Positions 1-7,763 of a stretch of DNA of 9,772 bases are shown piece after piece. The DNA comes from Bifidobacterium breve. Lineage in GTDB: Bacteria > Actinomycetota > Actinomycetes > S36-B12. The number at the start of each line of letters is the position of its first letter. Position 1 is the first letter of the stretch. The notes beneath the pieces are model-generated. The model worked only from the letters and a program-made list of their open reading frames with translations. It was not told the DNA's origin and made no database searches. The stretch lies in NCBI GenBank assembly GCA_945885645.1, contig CAMCYV010000041.1:1-9772 (forward strand), read 5' to 3'. A program made the translations under genes and the position numbers.

Positions 1-749
1 ACGTTGTCCGAGGAAGTCATAACCTCAATGCCTGTTCCCGCAATGTAACTGTGGGGGATGCCTGCGGGAATGTAAACACTCTCACCTGGCGCTAATGAGA
101 TCGGCTGCAGAAAAACTGCGAGCAGTGCACCTTGATCACCGGGGTATTCAGCAGCAACAGTTGTGTAGGCGGCAACTTCACTCGGTGCAAGCCCGGCCCC
201 CTGAACTGCCTGGGGTATTGAATCAAGCACTTCACGCGAGAATGTGTTGGCAACAACGTATTCGAATAATTCGCGACGCGCGCTGGTGGTTTGGGGAGAA
301 TAACCCTGCGGGAGATCAAGAGAAAGTACCGCAAAGACCTGCAGGACCTGTTCCATTGGTCGCCAACCGCAAAAGGCTGTAAATGGTGTCAGTGCATAAA
401 GTAATTCAGTTTTTTCATACGGATCAGCAAATGCACCAGCAAACTGCTGTGTGTTGTTGAGTTCGGTGAAACCCTCAAGTGCCAATGCGCGGTGCGGGTG
501 CACCTGAACCGAGAGCGGTTTGGCCGCTGCCAAGATTTTTACCAGAACTGGAACATCGTCTCGGTTCAGGACCTCCCCCAGTGTCAGTTCTGAATCCACA
601 ATTTTTGATGCCCCGCGGGGGTGCACTCCAAACCACAACTCTGCTTGAGGCTCACGGACGCGCTTTGCCTCAAGGGGACTCAGCCAAGGCATGAGACCCC
701 CGGGAACGCCCCACTCATAAGTTTTGAGTGCACCGCTGATCAGCTGCAT
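1..749 (-). CDS. manA: Type I mannose-6-phosphate isomerase, C terminus cut by window edge
   Basis: Zinc enzyme that interconverts fructose-6-phosphate and mannose-6-phosphate in the cytoplasm, feeding GDP-mannose synthesis. The 249 visible residues begin MQLISGALKTYEWG. Family zinc-ligand motifs are present: Gln82 and His84 in VQVHPH, Glu115 in YEKTELLYAL, and His233 in IPAGIPHSY, followed by the family signature ending SSDN where the window stops. About 250 of the usual 390-400 residues are present. The ATG at 749 is preferred because GAAGG (761-757) lies 7 nt upstream; an in-frame GTG at 770 is possible but has no better ribosome site. It begins 36 bp after the manB stop, so co-transcription with manB is likely. 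In many actinobacteria an SIS-domain gene lies between manB and manA; it is absent here. Motifs are read directly; the function follows from the family. Confidence 0.95.
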   Translation of the reverse strand, partial: MQLISGALKTYEWGVPGGLMPWLSPLEAKRVREPQAELWFGVHPRGASKIVDSELTLGEVLNRDDVPVLVKILAAAKPLSVQVHPHRALALEGFTELNNTQQFAGAFADPYEKTELLYALTPFTAFCGWRPMEQVLQVFAVLSLDLPQGYSPQTTSARRELFEYVVANTFSREVLDSIPQAVQGAGLAPSEVAAYTTVAAEYPGDQGALLAVFLQPISLAPGESVYIPAGIPHSYIAGTGIEVMTSSDN

Positions 750-785
750 AATACAACCTTCATATGGCACGCATATTTCGCTCGT

Positions 786-2402
786 TCATGGGAGGAGCAT
801 GACCGGGATTCCGCCGCGCACAGGGAAATGAGCGCCACATACGGTGCACACAAGTTCAGGGATCTGCGAATCTTTACCGGGAATGAGTCCACCGTGAGCC
901 GGACATGGACAGGCGAGGACATTCCACAATTCCGGTGCAATTCCCCAGGGAATTCCCGAAGTATCAGAGGATATGCGTTCCGCTGGCGCGTTCATGAGTT
1001 CTAGGACCTCGTCTCGTAGTTGCTGCATCTGGGAAAGGTCACGCGCTTCAACATTAAGACGTAGAAGTGGCTCTGTGTTACTCGCTCGTACGTTAAACCA
1101 CCAAGAGGACGAAGACACGGTCAGACCATCAAGCTCGTCGAGGTCGTGCTGCAAATACTTGGACTTGATTGCAGAGATGACACGCGCTTGATTGTCAACG
1201 CGCGTATTAATCTCACCGCTTGCCTCATACCGATTAAATGGGGTCATCAAACTTGAGAATGTTGTTCCTGGCGTCGTTTCGCCCAGTGCAGCAATGCAAT
1301 GCAGGGCAGCAAGCATGCCTGAGTCCGCCCGCCAAAAGTCGCGGAAGTAAAAGTGACCCGAGTGCTCACCCCCAAATACGGCATTTGTCTCAGCCATGGT
1401 TGCTTTGATGAATGAGTGGCCAACGCGAGTTCGAATGGCAGTGCCACCATTTTCTTTGATGACCTCAGGAACAGTTCGAGAAGTAATCAGATTGTGAATC
1501 ACATTGCTTCCCGGATGGCGGGCTAATTCCCGGGTGGCGATCAAGGCAGTGATCGCAGACGGGGTGATCGCATCTCCGTTTTCATCGATAACAAAACAAC
1601 GATCCGCGTCGCCATCAAATGCGAGGCCGAGATCTGCTTTGTGCTCGATAACAGCCTTTTGAAGGTCAATCAGATTTGCGGGTTCAATGGGGTTGGCTTC
1701 GTGGTTGGGGAAACTTCCGTCAAGTTCGAAATACATCGGGATGATGGTGAGTGGCAGTTCCGGCAACCCAGCCCCTGTACCCAAAACCGCAGGTACCGTG
1801 AAACCGCCCATACCGTTGCCGGCGTCAACCACGATTGTGAGATGTCGGCCATTTTCAACAGGAACAAGTTCACGCAGGTAGCCCGCGTATTCAGGGAGTA
1901 CGTCGCGCTCGGAAGTTTCACCCAATGGGCGCATCGGCGAATCTGCGGCCCGCTTAGGATCAACCGAACCACTTGAGATCAATTCCGAGATTTCACACAA
2001 ACCCGAATCTTGACCGACAGGTGCAGCGCCTGCGCGACACAACTTAATTCCGTTGTACTCCGCCGGATTGTGACTTGCCGTGAACATTGCGCCCGGAAGA
2101 TTCAAACTACCTGATGCGAAATACAGTCCATCGGTGCTCGCTAAACCGATTTCAATTACATCGCAGCCGGCCTCGCGGACCCCCTGGGCAAATGAAGCCA
2201 CCAATGACGGGCCAGAAGGACGCATGTCATGGCCAACTACGACAGCCCCGGCGCCTCCCTCTGATGTACGGATACGCAGTACCTCAACAAATGCAATCCC
2301 GACGGCGTGAGCTAGTTCCTCGTCCAATTGGTCAGGGTAGGTGCCTCGAATGTCATAGGCCTTAATAATCGCGCTGAGGTCACGCTCACAGAGTTCACTC
2401 AC
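786..2402 (-). CDS. manB: Phosphomannomutase/phosphoglucomutase fused to a C-terminal Trm112-like zinc domain
   Basis: Alpha-D-phosphohexomutase that converts mannose-6-P to mannose-1-P (often also glucose-6-P/1-P). All four active-site loops are visible in 538 aa: phosphoserine Ser110 in TASHNP, Mg-binding DGDADR at 263-268, sugar-binding GGEHSGH at 344-350, and phosphate-binding RASNTEP at 439-445. The mutase ends near residue 475, the usual family length of about 450-470. Residues about 485-538 match a Trm112-like (PF03966-type) domain: LACPCP with Cys498/Cys500 (His503 nearby), CTVC with Cys519/Cys522, and the closing FPVRGGIPVMLL, close to the family's pattern of IRDGIPVLL. In related actinobacteria this domain is usually a small separate gene just downstream of manB, so this is a natural fusion with no stop between the parts. 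The start is GTG (GTG AGT GAA) with only a weak AGG 8 nt upstream. It lies 37 bp after DUF3499 and 36 bp before manA. Confidence 0.96.
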   Translation of the reverse strand: MSELCERDLSAIIKAYDIRGTYPDQLDEELAHAVGIAFVEVLRIRTSEGGAGAVVVGHDMRPSGPSLVASFAQGVREAGCDVIEIGLASTDGLYFASGSLNLPGAMFTASHNPAEYNGIKLCRAGAAPVGQDSGLCEISELISSGSVDPKRAADSPMRPLGETSERDVLPEYAGYLRELVPVENGRHLTIVVDAGNGMGGFTVPAVLGTGAGLPELPLTIIPMYFELDGSFPNHEANPIEPANLIDLQKAVIEHKADLGLAFDGDADRCFVIDENGDAITPSAITALIATRELARHPGSNVIHNLITSRTVPEVIKENGGTAIRTRVGHSFIKATMAETNAVFGGEHSGHFYFRDFWRADSGMLAALHCIAALGETTPGTTFSSLMTPFNRYEASGEINTRVDNQARVISAIKSKYLQHDLDELDGLTVSSSSWWFNVRASNTEPLLRLNVEARDLSQMQQLRDEVLELMNAPAERISSDTSGIPWGIAPELWNVLACPCPAHGGLIPGKDSQIPELVCTVCGAHFPVRGGIPVMLLP

Positions 2403-2414
2403 GGGCTAAACCTA

Positions 2415-2430
2415 TCGCTTCGAGCGAAGC
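2415..2430 (-). other. Small hairpin between DUF3499 and manB
   Basis: The segment TCGCTTCGAGCGAAGC can fold with GCTTC pairing GAAGC (2417-2421 with 2426-2430), or with TCGCT pairing AGCGA (2415-2419 with 2423-2427). It lies just after the DUF3499 stop and about 12 nt before the manB GTG. No run of U follows in the minus-strand transcript, so it does not look like an intrinsic terminator. It may affect mRNA processing or manB translation, or be chance. Confidence 0.3.
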
Positions 2431-2439
2431 AGTCGGAAA

Positions 2440-2808
2440 CTATTGCTCGGGTGTGACTAGAACACGCAAATGACCCCGCCGGGCAACTTCAACCGTGCTA
2501 CCGGCCGTGGTGGCCGCGGCTTCACGTTCAAGGTAGCGTGGTTTGGCTGCCTCGCGCACTGCATCGGCTAAAGCTTCTAGGTCATCGGAGGACGGCTTCA
2601 ATGCGTCAGCGTCGGGTGTAATGCGAACTATTTCCCAGCCTCGAGGCGCCGTGAGCCGTTCACTGTGCATCAGGCACATGTCATAGCAATGTGGTTCAGC
2701 GTAAGTTGCTAACGGACCAAGAACAGCGGTCGAATCTGCATAGACATAGGTCAACGTGGACACCGCAGAGCCATTACAGGATGGCTTTGAGCACCGGCGT
2801 TTACTCAC
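2440..2808 (-). CDS. DUF3499 family protein, small putative zinc-ribbon protein
   Basis: A 122-aa protein of unknown function, found in actinobacteria next to manB (as Rv3258c beside Rv3257c in M. tuberculosis). The family core is easy to read: Cys6-x4-Cys11 near the N terminus, then TYVYADSTAVLGPL and ATYAEPH at about 20-40, Cys45-x2-His48, and RLTAPRGWE. Cys6, Cys11, Cys45 and His48 could bind one zinc (inference); Cys41 is an extra cysteine. The C-terminal part (about 68-122) is Ala/Glu-rich and less distinctive. The start must be the GTG at 2808: a TGA stop codon lies directly upstream in frame, and Cys6 comes right after. No Shine-Dalgarno sequence is evident, so translation may depend on coupling to DUF5719, whose stop is 27 bp upstream. 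No signal peptide is seen, so it is probably cytoplasmic. Confidence 0.93.
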   Translation of the reverse strand: MSKRRCSKPSCNGSAVSTLTYVYADSTAVLGPLATYAEPHCYDMCLMHSERLTAPRGWEIVRITPDADALKPSSDDLEALADAVREAAKPRYLEREAAATTAGSTVEVARRGHLRVLVTPEQ

Positions 2809-2835
2809 TCAACGGACGTTAGTAGCAGATGCGGA

Positions 2836-4380
2836 CTATCTCGTGGCGGCGCGCCGGACAGCGACGGCTTCATTCTGCGCCGCATTGGGAACTGAAACCT
2901 CAATACGCAATGGACTCCACGGATAACCAGTGATCAAATCACCGAAACGCGACTTCTCACGGATTCTGTGCGCCAGCAAAACGGGACCTGAGCCTTCAAC
3001 TGGAGTGACAATCGCGGTGTACCAATCGATATCGGTCGGTGGCTCTAATTTAATGTTGCGTAGTTTTCCCGCTGCAACCGTTATCCGGCGAGGTGCTGTT
3101 AACTCACCAACGGTTTTCCCACCGAGAAACGGGAGGTAGGAAATATCTACTTCAACGTCGCCTTCGGGAGCACTGATAGCCAATCGGACGTCGGTTGCCA
3201 CACGCACAGGAAGCCCGGAAACTGCCGATGGACCATTAATGGGTTGAGCCCCTGCGCTGAACGCGGTTTCATCTTGCACGCGACTTCCGCCAAAGAACTG
3301 GCGCATCCCGACAACTATCGGTTGATCCGAAGTCAATTCCAGAGTTACCGGCAATGAACCATCAGGGGTTTGCGGCAACGCGGTCGTCATGTCGCTTGTA
3401 AGTACGGCGCCGGCCGTAACGGTAAATGTGTTGCGTTCCGCGGGTTCAAATGTGCCATCGGGTGAAATAACACGCACGGTTACGTTCGCATCATTCTCAC
3501 TTGTCGAGACTATCGACAGAACACGCGGACCCAGACCGTTGATCACACCGGGGACATAGACCTTGTTCGCAGGCAACGCGGACTGCGGGATCCAGTCTGT
3601 TCCAATGGATTGCAAACCCGATCGTTGCTCGTCATCGACGGATGCACCGATTCGACCGGTGCGCGCAAGAACATGAAAGGCCGTTGCGGCTACACCGGGT
3701 GCGAGTACGTCAAGTTGCACATCTATTCGATCAAGGGGTGGGACCACAAGTCCCCGGCCGGCTGGAGCATCGATGATCCCATCGGGTCCGTGAATAATCA
3801 CGTCGACAATTGCTGCCGTGTCGTCCGGGTTCACCAAAATCACGCTGGTTTTGCGACCGGCTATTGAACCGCCACCCACGAACCAGAACTCGGATGCGGC
3901 GGGAGCGCACGCGGTACTCGCCATGCCGCGACCTTGTCCACTGGGATCCCGGCCCCACTGATCAGCAACTAGTCCCGGGGCAAGGGACCCCTCACCGTAT
4001 GCGCGAATTGCCGGTAAGCGATCACCGAATGCCTCAATTTGACCCTGCTCCCCCGGCGCGGTGATGCGCGAGCTCGCCGATTCTTTCCCCGGTAAAGTTT
4101 CGATTCCCGCTGAACCAGTTCCGGCATCTTGCCCAGGTTGGCCGGGAACCACCGCTGCGGTGACGCGCACCCCGAGGTCCCCACCGTTACCCGGCTCTGG
4201 ACACAGCAGCACCGACGAACCAATTGGTTCAATGGTGACCGCACCTTCTGAGGCTTTCGGCAGTTCAACTTGAATGAATGTAGAAATTCCGATCACAAGT
4301 GCAGCAGCCACCACTACCGCAAGGGGTGCGAAGAAGCGCGAGTGAATTATTGACGAATCGACGTTAACCACGAGCAGCAC
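2836..4380 (-). CDS. DUF5719 family membrane-anchored extracytoplasmic protein
   Basis: A protein of 514 aa with one N-terminal membrane segment (about residues 15-38, FFAPLAVVVAAALVIGI) and a long outside domain rich in Val, Thr, Gly and Pro, suggestive of beta-sandwich repeats. Landmarks include WFVGGGSIAGRKTS near 166-179, a VNPDDTAAIVDV stretch, and AGAVLTSDM in the middle. It matches the actinobacterial DUF5719 type by sequence character and by its place directly after the large GT2 protein. Cys60 and Cys158 are the only two cysteines, both outside, so a disulfide is likely (inference). The proposed GTG at 4380 lies inside the end of the GT2 gene (17-bp overlap); a GTG at 4371 is an alternative with GAAGG 11 nt upstream, which would leave an 8-bp overlap. 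Translational coupling to GT2 is likely. Function is unknown; a role with the GT2 protein in envelope glycan export or assembly is inferred from context only. Confidence 0.85.
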   Translation of the reverse strand: MLLVVNVDSSIIHSRFFAPLAVVVAAALVIGISTFIQVELPKASEGAVTIEPIGSSVLLCPEPGNGGDLGVRVTAAVVPGQPGQDAGTGSAGIETLPGKESASSRITAPGEQGQIEAFGDRLPAIRAYGEGSLAPGLVADQWGRDPSGQGRGMASTACAPAASEFWFVGGGSIAGRKTSVILVNPDDTAAIVDVIIHGPDGIIDAPAGRGLVVPPLDRIDVQLDVLAPGVAATAFHVLARTGRIGASVDDEQRSGLQSIGTDWIPQSALPANKVYVPGVINGLGPRVLSIVSTSENDANVTVRVISPDGTFEPAERNTFTVTAGAVLTSDMTTALPQTPDGSLPVTLELTSDQPIVVGMRQFFGGSRVQDETAFSAGAQPINGPSAVSGLPVRVATDVRLAISAPEGDVEVDISYLPFLGGKTVGELTAPRRITVAAGKLRNIKLEPPTDIDWYTAIVTPVEGSGPVLLAHRIREKSRFGDLITGYPWSPLRIEVSVPNAAQNEAVAVRRAATR

Positions 4381-7300
4381 CGCCTTCTCTCACGTGTGCA
4401 ATCTCGGGCGAAACATCAAGATCCGGATCAATTTCAATTCGTGAGCGAGTAGGTAGCGCGATCACAATGAGTGAGAGCACGGTGAAAAGTTGTACGAGCA
4501 GCCACAACATGCGTGATGAGTCGTCAAATGCAACGCGAACACTGGGGCTTCCGGTCGGGATCTCAAATGTTGCGGACCAGTCCAACAGACCCTGCGTTGT
4601 AACGGATTCCAAATCCCCCGCGTTCCAACGCGAATCCGCACTCGCCCCGACATACAGCACACGCGTGCCGGACCCTTCGGGCAACGTCTGCTCAATGTAG
4701 GGATCTGTACCCAGATTTGCCGGCGATGCAATTCCAATCGGCGACGTGGTGACTCCGTCACTGATACTCGCTCGCGAGGTGACACCGGAAACCCGCCAAA
4801 GCACTTCACCATCAGAGCTGGCAAGCCGGCGCAAACCAGGTTCCGAATCCAAAATGGGGATGATTTCTTTTGATGAACCAGGGGCCAACAGGACGTAACG
4901 CACCCCGTATCCGCCCAGTGCAACGATTTCTTCACCGCCGCGACCTGAAGCCATTGCAGCAACAAACGGGTCAATTGCACGCCACACTTCTGCCGCAGGT
5001 GGAGTATCAGCGTCACCCAAACGCAATCCGTCACCGTTGATCAAGGTGTATTCAATGCTTCCCGCTGCCAACTGGGTAAGCATCAGTGTTCGCGGGGCTT
5101 GCGGACCAAATGCATCGGCTGCAACGAACGCGGGCACCGAAGAAGGTGATGTTCGCGCAAGAGCACTCGTGTTTGCTGGGACAAGCCAGATCAAGGCGAG
5201 CAGCGGCGCGGCCAGCGCTGCCAGCACTGCTATCGCTGCAACCGGTTGGCCAATGCTGAAGCTCTGCCCGGCGAACCGTGTTCGTAATCCTTGCGCACCC
5301 AGCGCTGCCGCGGTAACAAGCATTAAGCCAATGAACAAAGTAGCCGGCCCGGGCCAGGTTCGCATTTGGGTAGTCGAGCCGACAGGCGTGAAAAGGAATA
5401 CAACTTGGATGAGGGCAAAAAGCATCCCTACCCACGCCGCAACAATAATCAGGATGACGACGGATCGGCGGTCCGTTCGCAGCAGGGCAAGCACGGCTGC
5501 GAGAACTACTCCGATCGTGATAACGATGGGTGAGCCACCAGGTCCGCCCGGATGCAGAAGGAAAATGTCAAGCATTGAAATATTGGGGTCGGTCAGCTCC
5601 GTCGAGTTCATACCCGGTTCAAAAAAGAATTTCACTGGATTGAGCACCAATGAAAAACTCCAAGGTACGAGGGCGGCAAAAGATGCGCCGAAAGCTATTC
5701 CCGCCCTGATAACAGCTTCCCTTGTGCGACGAATGAAGACAATCACCAAGATCGCGCAAACCAGCAGGATCAGCCACAGAGACGGTGCGAAAGCCAGAAG
5801 TAATGCAAGGAGCAGGGCCGTTCCAGCGGCCCGTCGTTTCGTTGACCCGGGGGTGAACAGGCGAACACCTGATCGCAGAGCGAATGGTAAAACAAATGCC
5901 GCAAAACTGGTGCCTAGTCGACCCTGTGCAAGTGCACCCGTCATGGCAGGTAATAGTGCGTAGGTAGCGGCGCCCCAGAAACGAATGGCCTTGCTCGGAA
6001 TGAGGGTTCGGGACGCGAAGTATGCGGCCCAACCGGCCAGGGGAATGGCTAACAGCAGCATGAAGGTAACCGCCGCTGTTGCCTTGCCAAGCATCACCGT
6101 TGACAGTAGGGCGATCACTGCCAAGTAGGGCGGTGAATCACTTACCGAACCGGGCCCAACGTTGTGCCAGCCTTGTAGATAGAAACTCCATAAATCTGAT
6201 GCGCCCCAAGGACTGGGTAGTAGTGCGCCGCCTTGAATAACACCCTCGCCCAGCCACAATGAACGAGATGTAATTAAAGCAACAAGTGTCAACAACAGGA
6301 CTATTACAACACTGGGCTTGCGCAGCACCCGTTTGATAAAACTTGTTGACGACTCCTCGAGGTAGGACGCGTCTTCATCAGTGGGACCGGAGTCAAGTGC
6401 ACTCAACGTGTTGGTTGTCGATCCACTGGTTGTTGCAAGTCCCGCTGCCGCTTCCCCGAGTGAACGAATTTGCTCCCACGTACTAGGTCGTAAGTGTCGA
6501 ACTACCGATGCAGGCTCAATCGATGTCGCTGCGACCAACGCACGGGATCTTCGCAGCCGCGAGGGGTGCGCGAGCACCGAAAAGATCGCCCCAAATTCGG
6601 CCTTCGCATCGCTGACATCTTTACCCAACAAATAGACGATTGAGCGGATCGCGCTGCCCAGAAACAGGCGAAGAGCAAGGAGCGCTCCCCCGATCCCGCC
6701 GGATTGCGCCAGCAACACGTAAATGGCGGCCTGTCGATCAGCGCGCAATAGCCGAGAGCTGGCCTCTCTGGCCTCCTTGCCTGAACTTTGCTGATCCCGT
6801 CGGCGCCCATGGGCCGAGGCCTCACGATGATGTAGACGCGCATTCGTGGCCACGACCACCCGCTCACCCATGCGGTGTGCTCGCCAACACAGGTCTAAAT
6901 CATCGCGGAATAGTGGTAGTTCTGGATCAAATCCGCCGAGGGCATCGAAAACATCGCGTCTAATGAGCATCCCTGCGGAACTGACCGCCAGAACATCGCG
7001 ATCACCATCGTGTTGGCCCTGATCATGTTCGCCTCGCTCAAGCCCGGTGACTCGCCGTCCGTCCGAGGTGATTCCGACACCGATTTCCAGTAGGAGCCGA
7101 CGGTCATGCCAACCGAGAATTTTCGGTCCGAGCACTGCGACACCGGGTTGGCGGTCTGCCGCTATAAGAAGTTGCTCAAGGGCTGTTGAATCCGGTGCAC
7201 TGTCGTCGTGCAATAACCAAATCCACTCAATCGTGTCATCCGGCCGGGAGTCTGCCGTGAAATCCGGACGCGGGACCAATGCGAGCCCAGCATCAACGCA

Positions 7301-7696
7301 CGATCCAAATCCTGGATTCACGTTGAGGGCGACCACCCGATCCTCGCCCAAACTGCGGGTCAGGATTTCACGTGATGAATCCGTTGAGTTGGCGTCAACC
7401 CCGACAATTACTTCAGGGGGGCGAGTAGTCGCTGCCAACTGCGTCAAAACTGCTGGTAACCATGTTTCACCGTTGTGCGAAACCAGTACCGTGCTGACGA
7501 AATGCGAGCGGGTGATGACATCTTCGAGGGGCGAATCCTCTTCGAATTCGAAACTGGTATCGGGATCGAACCACGGGGACTCCGAATCAATCGCCGCTTC
7601 CGGCTCGAGCACCATTTCCGACTCGAGCACCATTTCCGACTCGAGCACCATTTCCGGCTCGGACGCGGCTCCCGGCTCGAACACTGACTCGCTCAC
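4364..7696 (-). CDS. Large family 2 glycosyltransferase with C-terminal polytopic membrane domain
   Basis: 1110 aa. Residues 1-63 are an acidic, low-complexity extension with a hexapeptide repeat. Residues about 66-300 form a GT-A glycosyltransferase: VSTVLVSHNG, Asp101 in VGVDANSTDSS, HDDSAP at 163-168 as the DxD-like metal/nucleotide-sugar motif, and FRDDLDLCWR around 263-272 where the family usually has EDxDLxxR, with the likely catalytic acidic residue. Membrane segments are visible near 463-477, 519-558, 574-610, 624-655, 662-685, 722-768, 784-801 and 818-840. A soluble, probably outside region (about 841-1062) and a last helix (1063-1081) follow. The membrane half recalls GT-C or AftD-like proteins, but this is weak inference. 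It probably adds sugars to a lipid or envelope acceptor; donor and acceptor are unknown. The start is GTG at 7696 (weak AGGGTGG upstream; TAG in frame at 7708-7706); ATG codons at residues 16, 22 and 28 are alternatives. Confidence 0.9.
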   Translation of the reverse strand: MSESVFEPGAASEPEMVLESEMVLESEMVLEPEAAIDSESPWFDPDTSFEFEEDSPLEDVITRSHFVSTVLVSHNGETWLPAVLTQLAATTRPPEVIVGVDANSTDSSREILTRSLGEDRVVALNVNPGFGSCVDAGLALVPRPDFTADSRPDDTIEWIWLLHDDSAPDSTALEQLLIAADRQPGVAVLGPKILGWHDRRLLLEIGVGITSDGRRVTGLERGEHDQGQHDGDRDVLAVSSAGMLIRRDVFDALGGFDPELPLFRDDLDLCWRAHRMGERVVVATNARLHHREASAHGRRRDQQSSGKEAREASSRLLRADRQAAIYVLLAQSGGIGGALLALRLFLGSAIRSIVYLLGKDVSDAKAEFGAIFSVLAHPSRLRRSRALVAATSIEPASVVRHLRPSTWEQIRSLGEAAAGLATTSGSTTNTLSALDSGPTDEDASYLEESSTSFIKRVLRKPSVVIVLLLTLVALITSRSLWLGEGVIQGGALLPSPWGASDLWSFYLQGWHNVGPGSVSDSPPYLAVIALLSTVMLGKATAAVTFMLLLAIPLAGWAAYFASRTLIPSKAIRFWGAATYALLPAMTGALAQGRLGTSFAAFVLPFALRSGVRLFTPGSTKRRAAGTALLLALLLAFAPSLWLILLVCAILVIVFIRRTREAVIRAGIAFGASFAALVPWSFSLVLNPVKFFFEPGMNSTELTDPNISMLDIFLLHPGGPGGSPIVITIGVVLAAVLALLRTDRRSVVILIIVAAWVGMLFALIQVVFLFTPVGSTTQMRTWPGPATLFIGLMLVTAAALGAQGLRTRFAGQSFSIGQPVAAIAVLAALAAPLLALIWLVPANTSALARTSPSSVPAFVAADAFGPQAPRTLMLTQLAAGSIEYTLINGDGLRLGDADTPPAAEVWRAIDPFVAAMASGRGGEEIVALGGYGVRYVLLAPGSSKEIIPILDSEPGLRRLASSDGEVLWRVSGVTSRASISDGVTTSPIGIASPANLGTDPYIEQTLPEGSGTRVLYVGASADSRWNAGDLESVTTQGLLDWSATFEIPTGSPSVRVAFDDSSRMLWLLVQLFTVLSLIVIALPTRSRIEIDPDLDVSPEIAHVREGGAARG
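7602..7661 (-). repeat. Three 18-bp tandem repeats inside the GT2 gene
   Basis: On the plus strand the unit GACTCGAGCACCATTTCC occurs at 7620-7637 and 7638-7655 with no differences, and at 7602-7619 with one A/G change. A partial unit (GGCTCG) follows at 7656-7661. The unit is a multiple of three and encodes a Glu/Ser-rich hexapeptide of the type EMVLES, so copy changes keep the frame. Near-identity suggests recent slippage or duplication. Each copy also carries an in-frame ATG on the minus strand. Confidence 0.92.
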
Positions 7697-7726
7697 CAGC
7701 CCACCCTACGTCGCGCACCCGATTGA

Positions 7727-7739
7727 GCGGGCCACCCGC
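7727..7739 (-). terminator. GC-rich hairpin between whiB and the GT2 gene, possible attenuator
   Basis: GCGGG at 7727-7731 pairs with CCCGC at 7735-7739 around a 3-nt loop, in the 67-bp gap about 25 bp after the whiB stop. The minus-strand RNA after it is UCAAUCGGG, without a U tract, so full intrinsic termination is doubtful. It may give partial read-through or mark a processing site that keeps whiB mRNA higher than the downstream genes. Inference from structure only. Confidence 0.3.
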
Positions 7740-7763
7740 CATTGGGGACTCGCGTTGAGTCTT

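Noticed and set aside
4462..5034. 190-codon open frame on the minus strand
   Set aside because: Same strand but another frame within the GT2 gene; Cys/Leu/Arg-rich composition and no motif.
5037..5963. 308-codon open frame on the plus strand
   Set aside because: It lies wholly antisense to the GT2 membrane domain. The product is Ala/Arg/Thr-rich without any family motif, as expected for the complement of hydrophobic codons.
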